Origin: Methanobacteriota archaeon
GTDB taxonomy: Archaea; Thermoplasmatota; Thermoplasmata; RBG-16-68-12; JAFNFQ01
Assembly (NCBI GenBank): GCA_017885655.1
Contig: JAFNFQ010000069.1
Span: 1 to 40,388 of the forward strand
Length of the DNA: 40,388 bases
Reading direction: 5' to 3'
Below the pieces are notes generated by a model. The model saw only the letters and a list, made by a program, of their open reading frames with translations. It did no database searches and was not told the origin of the DNA. The stretch's first letter is position 1. Each line of letters starts with the position of its first letter. Made by a program: the position numbers and the translations under genes. Below, piece after piece: positions 8,790 through 18,700 of the stretch.

Positions 8790-10079
8790 TTGGAGCGCTA
8801 CGACGCAATCGTCATAGGCGCGGGTCCTGCAGGGAGCGCAGCAGCGATTGCACTCGCCCGGGAGAAGCTGAGCGTGCTTCTCGTCGAGCGAGGAAAGACC
8901 CCCGGGCTGAAGAACGTGTTCGGCGGGCGCATCTATTCCTACCCCCTCACCAAGCTCGTCCCTGATTGGCGCGACGACTGCCCGGTGGAGAGGTTCGTCA
9001 CAAAGGACTGCTTCGCCTTTATGACCCAGGACCAGTCCCTTCTCGTGCAGTTCGAGTCGCCCCGATTGGCCTCCGGAAAGGCGGCGAGCTTCACCGCCCT
9101 GCGCTCCAAGTTCGACAGCTGGCTCGCGCAGAAGGCGGAGGGGGCCGGGGCGACCTTGATCACCGAGATAAGGGTCGACGATCTCTGGATGGAAGGCGGC
9201 AGGACGAAAGGCATCGTGGCGGGAAGCGACAGGATCGGCGCTGACGTCGTGATCGCCGCGGACGGCGTCGTCTCGAAGTTCACGCAAAGAGCCGGCCTCA
9301 GGGGCGAGATGCCGCCGCAGATGGTTTCCGTCGGCGTCAAGGAGACGATCGGCCTGCCGCCGGAGACGATACAGGACAGGTTTGGCGTCGCGGAGAACGA
9401 GGGCGCGGCCTACGTCTTGGCGGGCCAGCCGAGCGGGTTCCTCCACGGCGGTGGCTTCATCTACACTAACAAGGACACCGTCTCCCTCGGCCTTGTCGTG
9501 TCATCAGAAGAGGTCTCCGCGAACAAGGTTGAGGTGCACGCACTCCAGGAGAAGTTCAAGAGGCATCCCACCATCGCGCGGATCCTCCGCGGCGGGAAGG
9601 TCATCGAGTACTCGTCTCACATGATCCCCGAGCTGGGCGTCGGGACGCTCCGCCGCCCGTATGCGGACAATTTCCTGGCGGCAGGCGACGCGGCGGGTTT
9701 CCTGATAAACAATGGATACACCTTCAGGGGCGTCGACCTCGCGATCGCGTCGGGCATGGCGGCGGCCGAGACAGTCAAGTTAGCAGCGAGCCGGGGAGAC
9801 TTCTCCGAGGTCGGCCTGGGGGCATACAGCCAGATCCTCCGGAGGGAAAAGGTCCTGACCGACCTGGCGACGTTCCGCAAGGGTTCGCAGTACATGGCGA
9901 ACCCGCGGCTCTACTCGCTCTACCCCAGGCTCCTCTGCGACATCATCGAGAGGATCTACACGATGGATGGCGGCGGGAAGAAGAAGGCGATCGAGACCGT
10001 GCTGGACGAGATCAAGGCGAAGGACGTGTCGCTTCTCGCGATGCTCAGGGACCTGATGGGCGGCGCCCTGACGATGTAG
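8790..10079 (+). CDS. FAD-dependent oxidoreductase, FixC / ETF-quinone oxidoreductase-like
   Basis: YDAIVIGAGPAGSAAAIALAREKLSVLLVERG dinucleotide-binding motif; NVFGGRIYSYPL; NFLAAGDAAGFLINNGYTFRGVDLAIASGMAAAE. TTG start. Confidence 0.9.
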   Translation: MERYDAIVIGAGPAGSAAAIALAREKLSVLLVERGKTPGLKNVFGGRIYSYPLTKLVPDWRDDCPVERFVTKDCFAFMTQDQSLLVQFESPRLASGKAASFTALRSKFDSWLAQKAEGAGATLITEIRVDDLWMEGGRTKGIVAGSDRIGADVVIAADGVVSKFTQRAGLRGEMPPQMVSVGVKETIGLPPETIQDRFGVAENEGAAYVLAGQPSGFLHGGGFIYTNKDTVSLGLVVSSEEVSANKVEVHALQEKFKRHPTIARILRGGKVIEYSSHMIPELGVGTLRRPYADNFLAAGDAAGFLINNGYTFRGVDLAIASGMAAAETVKLAASRGDFSEVGLGAYSQILRREKVLTDLATFRKGSQYMANPRLYSLYPRLLCDIIERIYTMDGGGKKKAIETVLDEIKAKDVSLLAMLRDLMGGALTM

Positions 10080-10091
10080 CGCCCGAGAAGA

Positions 10092-10361
10092 CTACCGCGC
10101 GTACGCGACCTTGATCCTCTCGCCGTGCGACGCGAGGTGCTTCCTGATCATGACGTGCGCGTTGTGCGCGTCGAACTCGAGGGGATAGTGGCCGATGTTC
10201 TGCACCTTCATCGCGTAGACCACATCCTGTATCGCGCCGACGAGCCGCTCCTTGTCCTCCTCGGTGAACTTCCTCTTGTCGAGCATCACGTGCACGGAAA
10301 ACGTACCCGGTATCAGCTTGAGGTCTTCCTCCAGCTTCACCTTCGCGTTCTGATTGGGCAA
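10092..10361 (-). CDS. Conserved-looking hypothetical protein (89 aa)
   Basis: Compact ORF convergent with fixC-like gene; no family recognised. Confidence 0.6.
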   Translation of the reverse strand: MPNQNAKVKLEEDLKLIPGTFSVHVMLDKRKFTEEDKERLVGAIQDVVYAMKVQNIGHYPLEFDAHNAHVMIRKHLASHGERIKVAYAR

Positions 10362-10377
10362 GCGAGACCCCCCGCGG

Positions 10378-10626
10378 TCAGCCTCTCTTGTTCATCAGCG
10401 CGTAGGCGATCTTCCTGCATTCCAGGGAAAGCTCAATCGCCTTGGAGAAGTCCTTTGCCTCGAACTTCTCCTTGGCGTGCGCGAGTATCTGCGCCGCCTC
10501 GGCAACGTCGTAGTTACCTCTCCGCGCTTCGTTCATGACGGACTCGGCGTTGTGCACTTCCGTCTTGGCGAACTTTTCCTGCCTTCGCTCGTCCTCGTAG
10601 TCGGACAATTCTTTCAATGGTGCCAT
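10378..10626 (-). CDS. Hypothetical helical protein (about 82 aa)
   Basis: MAPLKELSDYEDERRQEKFAKTEVHNAESVMNEARRGNYDVAEAAQILAHAKEKFEAKDFSKAIELSLECRKIAYALMNKRG; TPR-like helical pattern. Confidence 0.6.
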   Translation of the reverse strand: MAPLKELSDYEDERRQEKFAKTEVHNAESVMNEARRGNYDVAEAAQILAHAKEKFEAKDFSKAIELSLECRKIAYALMNKRG

Positions 10627-10710
10627 CCCGTCACCGCAGCCGTGCATGTGCGGGGGAATATTTGTTTGTTCTTATCCTCCATGAGATGCTGGATTGGCGG
10701 GAGCGTCCGC

Positions 10711-11592
10711 CTAGCGGACAGTCCTGGCCGCCGCCTCTATCGTGTTCGCGAGGAGGAGCGTGATGGTCATCGGCCCGACGCCGCCGGGGACGGGCGAGAT
10801 CGCGCCCGCCTTCTGCCTGACCGCCTCGAAGTCGACGTCGCCGACTAGCCTGTATCCCCTCTTGGCGGTAAGGTCGTCAACCCTGTTCGTGCCGACGTCG
10901 ATGACGACCGCGCCTTCCCGGACCATGTCCGCCGTGATCATGTTCAGTCTGCCCGCCGCCGCCACGATGATGTCCGCCGCCCTCGTGTGCTTCGCGATGT
11001 CCTTCGTCCCCGTGTGGCACACGGTCACCGTGGCGTTGGCACCCTTCTTCTTCTGGATGAGGATGTTCGCGAGCGGCTTGCCGACGAGGTTGCTCCTCCC
11101 GACTATGACGACGTGCTTGCCCTCGGGGTTGTGGCCGCTCCTGATGAGCAGCTCCTGGATCCCGCGCGGTGTGCAGGGGACGAATCCTGGTTCGCCCGAG
11201 ATCATCCTCCCCACGTTCACCGGGTGCAGACCGTCCACGTCCTTCTCCGGCGAGACGGCGTAGATGACCCTGGATTCATCGATGTGCTTCGGCAACGGAA
11301 GCTGGACGAGGATCCCATGGATTCGCGGGTCTTCGTTCAGCCTCTCGATCACCCTGAGCAGATCCTCCTCGGTCGCCTGCTCGGGCAGCCTCTCCCCCAC
11401 GGAGAACATCCCCATCTCCACGCATGCCTTGCCCTTCATGCCCACATAGGATTTCGAGGCGGAGTCGTCGCCGACGAGGACTGTCGCCAGACCAGGTGTT
11501 ATCCCGCGGCTCTTCAGCTCGGCGATCTTCGCCCTCATCTCGGCGCGCATCTGCTCGGCGATCCTGGTGCCGTCAATTATTTCCGCGACCAT
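10711..11592 (-). CDS. folD: Methylenetetrahydrofolate dehydrogenase / methenyltetrahydrofolate cyclohydrolase
   Basis: SKSYVGMKGKACVEMGM, GILVQLPLPKHID, PCTPRGIQELL, VIVGRSNLVGKPLANIL, ISPVPGGVGPMTITLLLANT. Start set at MVAEIIDGTRIAEQ rather than the ORF-track start. Confidence 0.97.
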   Translation of the reverse strand: MVAEIIDGTRIAEQMRAEMRAKIAELKSRGITPGLATVLVGDDSASKSYVGMKGKACVEMGMFSVGERLPEQATEEDLLRVIERLNEDPRIHGILVQLPLPKHIDESRVIYAVSPEKDVDGLHPVNVGRMISGEPGFVPCTPRGIQELLIRSGHNPEGKHVVIVGRSNLVGKPLANILIQKKKGANATVTVCHTGTKDIAKHTRAADIIVAAAGRLNMITADMVREGAVVIDVGTNRVDDLTAKRGYRLVGDVDFEAVRQKAGAISPVPGGVGPMTITLLLANTIEAAARTVR

Positions 11593-11722
11593 GTCCGGCC
11601 TCCGGCCCGGCGCTCCTTGGCCTCGCGATGGCGCGAGGGATATTTGAAGCGACCGTGGCGGGAAAGCCCAATGATTATTATGCTCCGTCGATTTCTGCAC
11701 CGCCATCAGGGGGACATCTGGA

Positions 11723-13423
11723 GTGAAGTCGGACCTCGAGATCGCGCAGGAAGCCAGGATAAAGCCCATCTCGGTCATCGCCCGGTCGACCGGGCTCCAC
11801 CTGCACGAAATCGAGCCCTATGGAGCATACAAGGCAAAGATATGCTGCATGGAGGTCCTTAAGAGGCTGAAGGACAAGCCGGAAGGCAAGGTCATCCTCA
11901 TCACCGCGATCACGCCGACGCCGCTCGGCGAGGGGAAGACCGTAACCACCATAGGACTGGGCATGGCCCTGAACCGCCTCGGGAAGAAGACAATCACCAC
12001 CCTGAGGCAGCCTTCCATGGGCCCGGTGTTCGGCATCAAGGGCGGTGCGACTGGAGGCGGCTACTCCCAGGTCATCCCAATGGAGGACATCAACCTCCAT
12101 TTCACCGGCGACACGCACGCGGTGTCGCTGGCCAACAACCTCCTCAGCGCTTTCATCGACAACCACATCTTCCACGGGAACAAGCTGGGTATCGACCCGC
12201 ACTCGATAACGTTCAACAGGTGCGTCGACGTCAACGACAGGTCGCTGAGAAACGTCGTCATAGGTCTCGGCGGCAGGGGGGACGGGGTCCCGAGGCAGGC
12301 CTCGTTCGACATCGCCGCCGCGTCCGAGGTGATGGCGATACTGGCGCTGGCCACGGACCTGAAGGATCTGAGGAGCCGACTCGGCAGGATAGTCCTCGGA
12401 TGGACGTATGATAAGCGGCCGGTGACCGCGGAGGACCTGAAGTGCGCGGGTTCGATGGCAGCCCTGCTCAGAGATGCGATCAAGCCGAACTTGGTGCAGA
12501 CCCTCGAGAACGATCCCGCGATAATCCACGCGGGGCCGTTCGCGAACATTGCGCACGGCAACAACTCGATCCTGGCGGACAAGGTAGCGATGAAGCTGGC
12601 CGACTACGTCGTCACGGAGAGCGGGTTCGGCGCGGACTGCGGCGCGGAGAAGTTCATGGACATCAAATGCAGGGTGGCGGGATACCGGCCGAGCTGTGTG
12701 GTGATCGTGGCGTCAATCAGGGCGCTGAAGGAGCATGGCGGGGCGTATTCGCTGCGCCCGGGCAAGCCCTATGACAAGGCGATCTTCGGGAAGGAGAACG
12801 TCGAGGCGGTCAGGAAGGGATGCGTCAACCTGGCCAAGCACATCGAGAACATGAGGCTCTTCGGGGTTCCCGTGGTCGTCGCGGTGAACAGGTTCACGGC
12901 GGACACGGAGGCGGAGATCGAGGTGGCGAAGAGAGAGGCGATGAAATCAGGCGCCGACGAAGCGGTCACGAACGAGGTCTGGGCGAATGGCGGGAACGGG
13001 GGCCTCGACCTCGCGAGGGCGGTCATGAAGGCATGCGAGAAGCGCAGCGACTTCAAATTCCTCTACCCCCTCGAGGCATCGATTGAGCAGAAGATCGAGA
13101 CGATTGCATTGAAGATCTACGGAGCCGACGGCGTAGACTACACGACGACGGCAGAGACGAGCATCAGGAGGCTCAGCAAGCATGGGTTCGACAAGCTCCC
13201 CGTGTGCATGGCCAAAACGCACCTCTCCATATCTGACGATCCTAGGCTGAAGGGCGCGCCGAAGGGCTGGCGCCTCACCGTCCGCGACGTCAAGGTATCG
13301 GCGGGTGCGGGTTTCCTCTACGCCCTCTGCGGGGAGATGAGAACCATGCCCGGGCTGCCGACAGAGCCGGCGGGCACGAAGGTCGACATAGACGACAAGG
13401 GGAAGGTCAGCGGCCTTTTCTAG
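11723..13423 (+). CDS. fhs: Formate--tetrahydrofolate ligase
   Basis: TPTPLGEGKTVTTIGLGMAL, RQPSMGPVFGIKGGATGGGYSQVIPMEDINLHFTGD, ESGFGADCGAEKFMDIKCR motifs; GTG start. Confidence 0.97.
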   Translation: MKSDLEIAQEARIKPISVIARSTGLHLHEIEPYGAYKAKICCMEVLKRLKDKPEGKVILITAITPTPLGEGKTVTTIGLGMALNRLGKKTITTLRQPSMGPVFGIKGGATGGGYSQVIPMEDINLHFTGDTHAVSLANNLLSAFIDNHIFHGNKLGIDPHSITFNRCVDVNDRSLRNVVIGLGGRGDGVPRQASFDIAAASEVMAILALATDLKDLRSRLGRIVLGWTYDKRPVTAEDLKCAGSMAALLRDAIKPNLVQTLENDPAIIHAGPFANIAHGNNSILADKVAMKLADYVVTESGFGADCGAEKFMDIKCRVAGYRPSCVVIVASIRALKEHGGAYSLRPGKPYDKAIFGKENVEAVRKGCVNLAKHIENMRLFGVPVVVAVNRFTADTEAEIEVAKREAMKSGADEAVTNEVWANGGNGGLDLARAVMKACEKRSDFKFLYPLEASIEQKIETIALKIYGADGVDYTTTAETSIRRLSKHGFDKLPVCMAKTHLSISDDPRLKGAPKGWRLTVRDVKVSAGAGFLYALCGEMRTMPGLPTEPAGTKVDIDDKGKVSGLF

Positions 13424-13545
13424 GACAGGCGGCCCTCCATACAGCCCCCTATGGAATTTACAATGCGAGAGCAAGGTTAAAATGAAGTTCCACCATCCAT
13501 GCAGACAGCAGACACCCCCTTTGCTGTCGCAAATGGAGTCCCTCC

Positions 13546-14259
13546 ATGTTCAAAAACTCGATTGAAGGCCTCGAGAGGGTATTCAAGACCGACATAACCC
13601 CGCCGAAGATCATCCTGGTCACGGGGCCGCCGGGCAGCATGAAGACCTCGTTCTGCTACAGCCTGATGTCCAAGTACCTGAAGAACACGGGCGAGTTCGG
13701 CCTCTACACGACTCTGGAAGAGACGGTGCACTCGCATCTCAAGAACATGGAGAGCCTGGGCATCGACGTCTCGTTGAACATGCAGATCTCCGACTTCACT
13801 GATCTGAGGGAGATCGACCGCGTCGTCGGGGAGGACGAGGCGACCGACTACCTGCAGTTCATCGAGAAGATGATAGAGCACTTCAAGAAGATCCACGGGA
13901 AGAAGTTCACCGTGTTCGCGCTCGACTCTCTCGGCGCGCTCTATTCCCTGATGGAGGACGTCTCAAGCATGCGCAAGAAGATGTTCTACTTCTTCAAGTC
14001 CCTGAGAGAGCAGAACCTGATCTGCCTCGTCGTCATGGAGAGGTCAATAGGCGGCGAGCCGATGCTCCTGGGGAACGAGGGCTTCCTCGTCGACGGCATC
14101 ATCATGCTCGGGCTGGACAGGTCGAGGGGCAAGCTCACAAGGTACCTGCAGGTCGAGAAGATGAGGGCGTGCGAGCACAGCATGGAAAAGCACTCACTCG
14201 AGGTCCACAAGGGCGGCATCTCCGTCCTCGGCTCGATATTCGAGAGCAAGGGCGACTGA
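13546..14259 (+). CDS. RAD55/KaiC-family RecA-like ATPase
   Basis: ILVTGPPGSMKTSFCYSLM Walker A, YTTLEETVHSHLKNMESLGID, FTVFALDSLGALY Walker B-like; single domain. Confidence 0.85.
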   Translation: MFKNSIEGLERVFKTDITPPKIILVTGPPGSMKTSFCYSLMSKYLKNTGEFGLYTTLEETVHSHLKNMESLGIDVSLNMQISDFTDLREIDRVVGEDEATDYLQFIEKMIEHFKKIHGKKFTVFALDSLGALYSLMEDVSSMRKKMFYFFKSLREQNLICLVVMERSIGGEPMLLGNEGFLVDGIIMLGLDRSRGKLTRYLQVEKMRACEHSMEKHSLEVHKGGISVLGSIFESKGD

Positions 14260-14370
14260 GCATCGACCATGATTCGCAGGGCGATAGTTATTAAAGCCCC
14301 GGTAAATATGTCCGCAGAGATTCGCATATGAGGACTCCACCCGAGGCGAAGTGCTCAAGGGGGAAATCAC

Positions 14371-15552
14371 GTGGCAGATGACGAATCTGTATGGGCCCTT
14401 GTCGAGAAAAGGATTCAGGAGCAGAAGGCGAAGGAAGAGGAGCTCAAGAGCCTGAAGAGTTCCATCGCCGAACAGAGACAGCAGCTCGAGGCAGAGACCG
14501 CCAAGCTGGAGGAAGAGAAGACCCGACTCTCCGAACTCAAGGATGACATTGACGCCCGGGACAGGGGAATCAGGGCGAGGGAGAAGGAACTGGCCGAGCA
14601 GGAGACGAGGCTCGCCGACAGGGAGCAGCAGATCGAGGCGGAGGGCAAGAGGGTCTCGGAGATGGAAGCCTCCTTCAAGGAGCGCGAGGGACAGATCGCG
14701 CAGCGCCAGTCCGAAGTCATCAAGCGAGAGGAGGAGATTGCAGCGCGAGAGGAAGAGTCCAGGGTCCTCGCCGCCGAGCTGGCCGAGAGGAAGAACAATG
14801 TCATCGCGCATGAAGAGGAAGAACTCCAGGTCCTCAAGGATTACAAGGATTCCCTGAGCCAGCAGATAGAGAAGGGCGAGAAGCTGGTCGAGAGGGAGAA
14901 GAGGCTGTTGGAGGAGGAAGGGGCGATCACCGCAGGAAAGCAGAAGCTCGCGGAGGACGCGCGCAGGCTGACGGAGAAGGAGAAGGAACTGCTCGCGATG
15001 GAGGAGAACCTGAGGGCTGCGAAGGCGGCCCCGGCACAGCCACAGGCACCCGCGGCCGCCAGGCCGGCACCCGCGGCCGCGCCCGCGGCGAAGCCCGCGC
15101 CCGGCGTGACGAGGATTCCCGCGACCCTGCCTGGGCGGGTAGCGGCGCCCGCAGCCAGGGGCCCGGCTCCGGCGCCAAGGGCCGAGACCCCGAAGCCTGA
15201 GCCCAAGGCCGTGGTGGTCGAGGAGGAGATGGCCGAAGAGGCGCCGGCGGAGGAGGCTGCAGCAGAGGGCAATGAGATTCCCTGCCCCGCGTGCAGCACG
15301 TTGATCAGTTCAGACGCGATAATGTGCTACGCCTGCGGGCACAGGCTGCTCGAGGAGGCCGCGGAGGGCGAGGCGGCCGAGATTCCCTGCCCCGCGTGCG
15401 GCACGATGATCAGTCCAGACGCGATAATGTGCTACGCCTGCGGGCACAGGCTCGGCGCCGAGGAAGAGGGCGGCGAGGAGTCCGAGGGCGAGAAGGGCAG
15501 GAAGGCCCCCCCAGCGCCGGTCAAGAAGGTCGTCAAGAAGCGCGTGGTCTAG
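14371..15552 (+). CDS. Coiled-coil protein with Ala/Pro linker, two tandem zinc ribbons and Lys/Val tail
   Basis: About 210 aa of E/K/Q/R heptad-like sequence, then PAAAPAAKPAP linker, then EIPCPACSTLISSDAIMCYACGHRL / EIPCPACGTMISPDAIMCYACGHRL and KKVVKKRVV. Confidence 0.85.
   Translation: MADDESVWALVEKRIQEQKAKEEELKSLKSSIAEQRQQLEAETAKLEEEKTRLSELKDDIDARDRGIRAREKELAEQETRLADREQQIEAEGKRVSEMEASFKEREGQIAQRQSEVIKREEEIAAREEESRVLAAELAERKNNVIAHEEEELQVLKDYKDSLSQQIEKGEKLVEREKRLLEEEGAITAGKQKLAEDARRLTEKEKELLAMEENLRAAKAAPAQPQAPAAARPAPAAAPAAKPAPGVTRIPATLPGRVAAPAARGPAPAPRAETPKPEPKAVVVEEEMAEEAPAEEAAAEGNEIPCPACSTLISSDAIMCYACGHRLLEEAAEGEAAEIPCPACGTMISPDAIMCYACGHRLGAEEEGGEESEGEKGRKAPPAPVKKVVKKRVV
15274..15452 (+). 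repeat. Tandem duplication of a zinc-ribbon-coding segment (two 74-bp copies, 105-bp offset)
   Basis: 15274-15347 vs 15379-15452 differ at about 3 positions by eye. Confidence 0.9.
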
Positions 15553-15655
15553 CGAGTCCCTCAAGCTCCATTTCCGGTGGAAAGCCCGCTGCGGACTGCA
15601 TCGCCATCGCGGTTCCCTCCATAGCGCGGCGAGCCAGCAGTTTAATCGTAAAGCA

Positions 15656-15668
15656 ACCCTTAAATACG
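15656..15668 (+). promoter_or_regulatory. Putative archaeal TATA box upstream of giant CARDB gene
   Basis: cccttaaatacgc in a 205-bp intergenic region, about 90 nt before the ATG. Confidence 0.4.
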
Positions 15669-15757
15669 CCATTCCTCATCGAAGACCGATGCCCGATTCT
15701 CGCAGAGCCTGCAGGGCAGATTCTCCGTAGAAAGCATCGAATCGCGGAGGCAATAAA

Positions 15758-18700
15758 ATGAAAGACCTACCCCCCCTCTTTGGTAGAGTTATGAGCGCGT
15801 TCGTTGTGCTGAGTGTCGGCTTGTCGAGCTTCATGGCGTTGGGAATGCTGTCCAATGTCAGAGCCGCAGCGCAGTGCAGTCAGTCGAACGTATCAATAGG
15901 CGGAGACTGGACGGTGACCGGCAATGAGGTGTGCGAGGGTACTCTCTACACCATGACAGGCAACCTGATGATAAACCCAGGAGCCATGCTGACCCTGAAA
16001 GATGGCGGCATACAGTTCGCACAGACACCCGCCACACCCTTCAGTGTCACGGTCCAGGGCACTCTGAATCTGAACAACAGCATAATCACCGTGACCGGCG
16101 ACACGATAGATCCCTACCTTGCGTTTCAGTTCACGCTGTCGGGCGGCACGCTGAACATGGTCAGTAACTCCGTTCTCGCCTTCCCCGGATGGCTCACAAC
16201 CACTGGCGGGACATTCAGAATGGATCACTCGTCGATTAGGGCACTTCCTGCCGCAGATGTCGCGCGGTGGACGGCAAACGTCGACGAGAACGACGACGCG
16301 CCGGCGATGTCCTTCGCCGGTACGATCGTGAGCATATTCGACTCAGGTCTGTACGACCTCTTTGAAAAAGCAACTCCAGACCCCAGACGACAGGTCAACG
16401 TCACGGGCAACACCCACTTCGTCGCAGTCAACAGCTATATCGGCATCGATCTGCTAAACGCGACGACTGACGCAGCAAGGCACAACACTCTCGAGGTTGT
16501 CGCGCCGGCCAGCGCGTTCCTCCTGTGGCCAACAATGGACAAGAATCAGACCCCACTCCACACATACGAATACAGCAACGCGGTGAATGTCACCGGGGCC
16601 ACCGCAGCCTACGTGTACCGTCGGGTGGACGTGACAGTCGTCGATTCAAACGACGCACCTGTTGCAGGAGCGGCCCTGAGGATGACCTATACCGGAACGA
16701 CGAGAGACGCCGAATACCCGGATAATTCTCCTGGTGCGATCATTCCCGGCAGCGATGTCCTGGCCTACTTGGGAAGGGACGCCGTGACATGGAAGCAGAC
16801 GGACATCGCCGGCCAGGCCACGATCCCGCTGGTCAGCGACATGATTGACTCCACCGGGGTGTACTTCCAGGGCAACTACAATGTGTCCGCGACCTTCGGC
16901 GGCAATTTCGCCACAGAACAAGTCGGACTCGCTCACTGGCCCCTGGCAGATGCCGCATCAAATGTCGTCGCCATCACGCTGAGGATGGGGTTCGCGCAGC
17001 TGCTGCCCGACCTCAAGCCTTCCTCCATGTTATATCTGCCGCAAGCACCCAAGATGAACGAGACAGTAACCATAGACATCAACATCACCAACAGCGGCCT
17101 AGGTCCTGCCGGGCGGTTCATTGTGAGAGTCTATGACAACATCGTCCTCCCGAGCGCCATGATGCACGAGGAGAACATCTCCACTTTGGCCGCAGGCAAC
17201 TCATATAACTTGACCACATTCACCTGGCGATTCTTGGCATCCGGCTCTCACAGCATACGCGTCATCATCGACCCTCTGAACACTGTATATGAGGGCCCGG
17301 CGGGCAGCCCCCAAGAGATGAACAACGACGGGGCCTTTGCCTTGGTCGTATTCCCGCCGTTGCCTGACTTAAGTGTGGTGGTCAACGCCGCAATCGGGTT
17401 CGCTGGCAACCCTGTCGATTTGTCCGCAAAAATCCTGAACAACGGAGGCGCCAATGCGACCGGCGTTACCGTTGACTTTTTCATAGACACTCTGGCAAAC
17501 AGAATCGGCACCGTGAATATTCCTGACATGATTCCGATCGGGGGCTCGTTCGATGCCGTCCTCTCGTGGACTCCGCCAGGGACTGGTACCTATACGGTGT
17601 ATGCAGTGGTGGATCCGAATAACGTCATCGTGGAATATGACGAGACCAACAACATGGGATTCAACACGCTTATCGTCAATCCGGCACCCAATCCAACCGC
17701 TTATTCGGAGGATCTCAGCGCATCGGACCCGTTCCCCACCACCGATCCCCTTTCGTCCGTCACGTTCAACGCTGTCGTGAGGAACATCGGACAGGCTGAC
17801 ATCACGAGTGACTTTGACATCGACTTCTCCCTCGACGGAGCGCCAGTGCTTGAGACGGTCTCCATCACGGCCTCTCCCGCTGCCCCAATGAGAGTCGGCG
17901 ACTCGAGGCTCGTCTCGACGGTGAACTCTTATCTCGTGGGAAATTGCGGCTATCACACTCTGAAGGTCGTGATTGACAGCGGGAACGTGATCAACGAAGG
18001 CAGCGAATACGAGCAAGACAACATCGTGACGAGAACGCTCCAGGTGTTCAGGAAAGACCCTGCACCGGTCACATATTCCGGCGTGTATCAGCTCAAATAC
18101 CTACCAGTCGCCCAGAATATCATAATCTCGGGCTCCATGACGATCGTGGACGGCAGTGTCGTCGTGACAGAGCCCCAAGAGGCTTGCGGGCGCGTGTTCA
18201 TCAAGGTCACTGGAATCCTGAAGCTCGTGAACTCGACAATTGCGGCGAGGGACGGCGACAACTGGCCGGTCGTCATGTACGTTGCCAGCATCGGGCGAAT
18301 CGAGGCATCAAATGGGAGCAAGATACTGCTGAACACCAATCAAGGCGACGGAACGCTTGAGGTCGGCGGCACCGGCGTTTTGGAGTTGACGGACACGTTG
18401 GTGCAGGCCGATGTCAACATCCACGGCGCAAGCGTCTTCCTGAATAGAGTCGCATTCCAGGGCAAGAAACTCGCTGTGAACACAAACGGGTTGACGAAGG
18501 TCTGTGACATCGAATTCCAGGGCACGACTGCACTGGCGCTAAGGTCCGAGGATGCCTCTCTTGCGAGCGTCGATGTCGATCTCCGGAACACCACGCTGGA
18601 CGCCAGCCTCACGAGCCAGCTCGTGTTCGGCGGGCACCAATACGTGCATCTCACGAACGTCACCACCACGAGGATGACGAGGTGGTGGGAGGGGATGATA

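Noticed and set aside
13504-13528. GACAGCA-N11-TGCTGTC inverted repeat upstream of the KaiC-like gene
   Set aside because: Only 7-bp arms with a long loop; too weak to call an operator or riboswitch.
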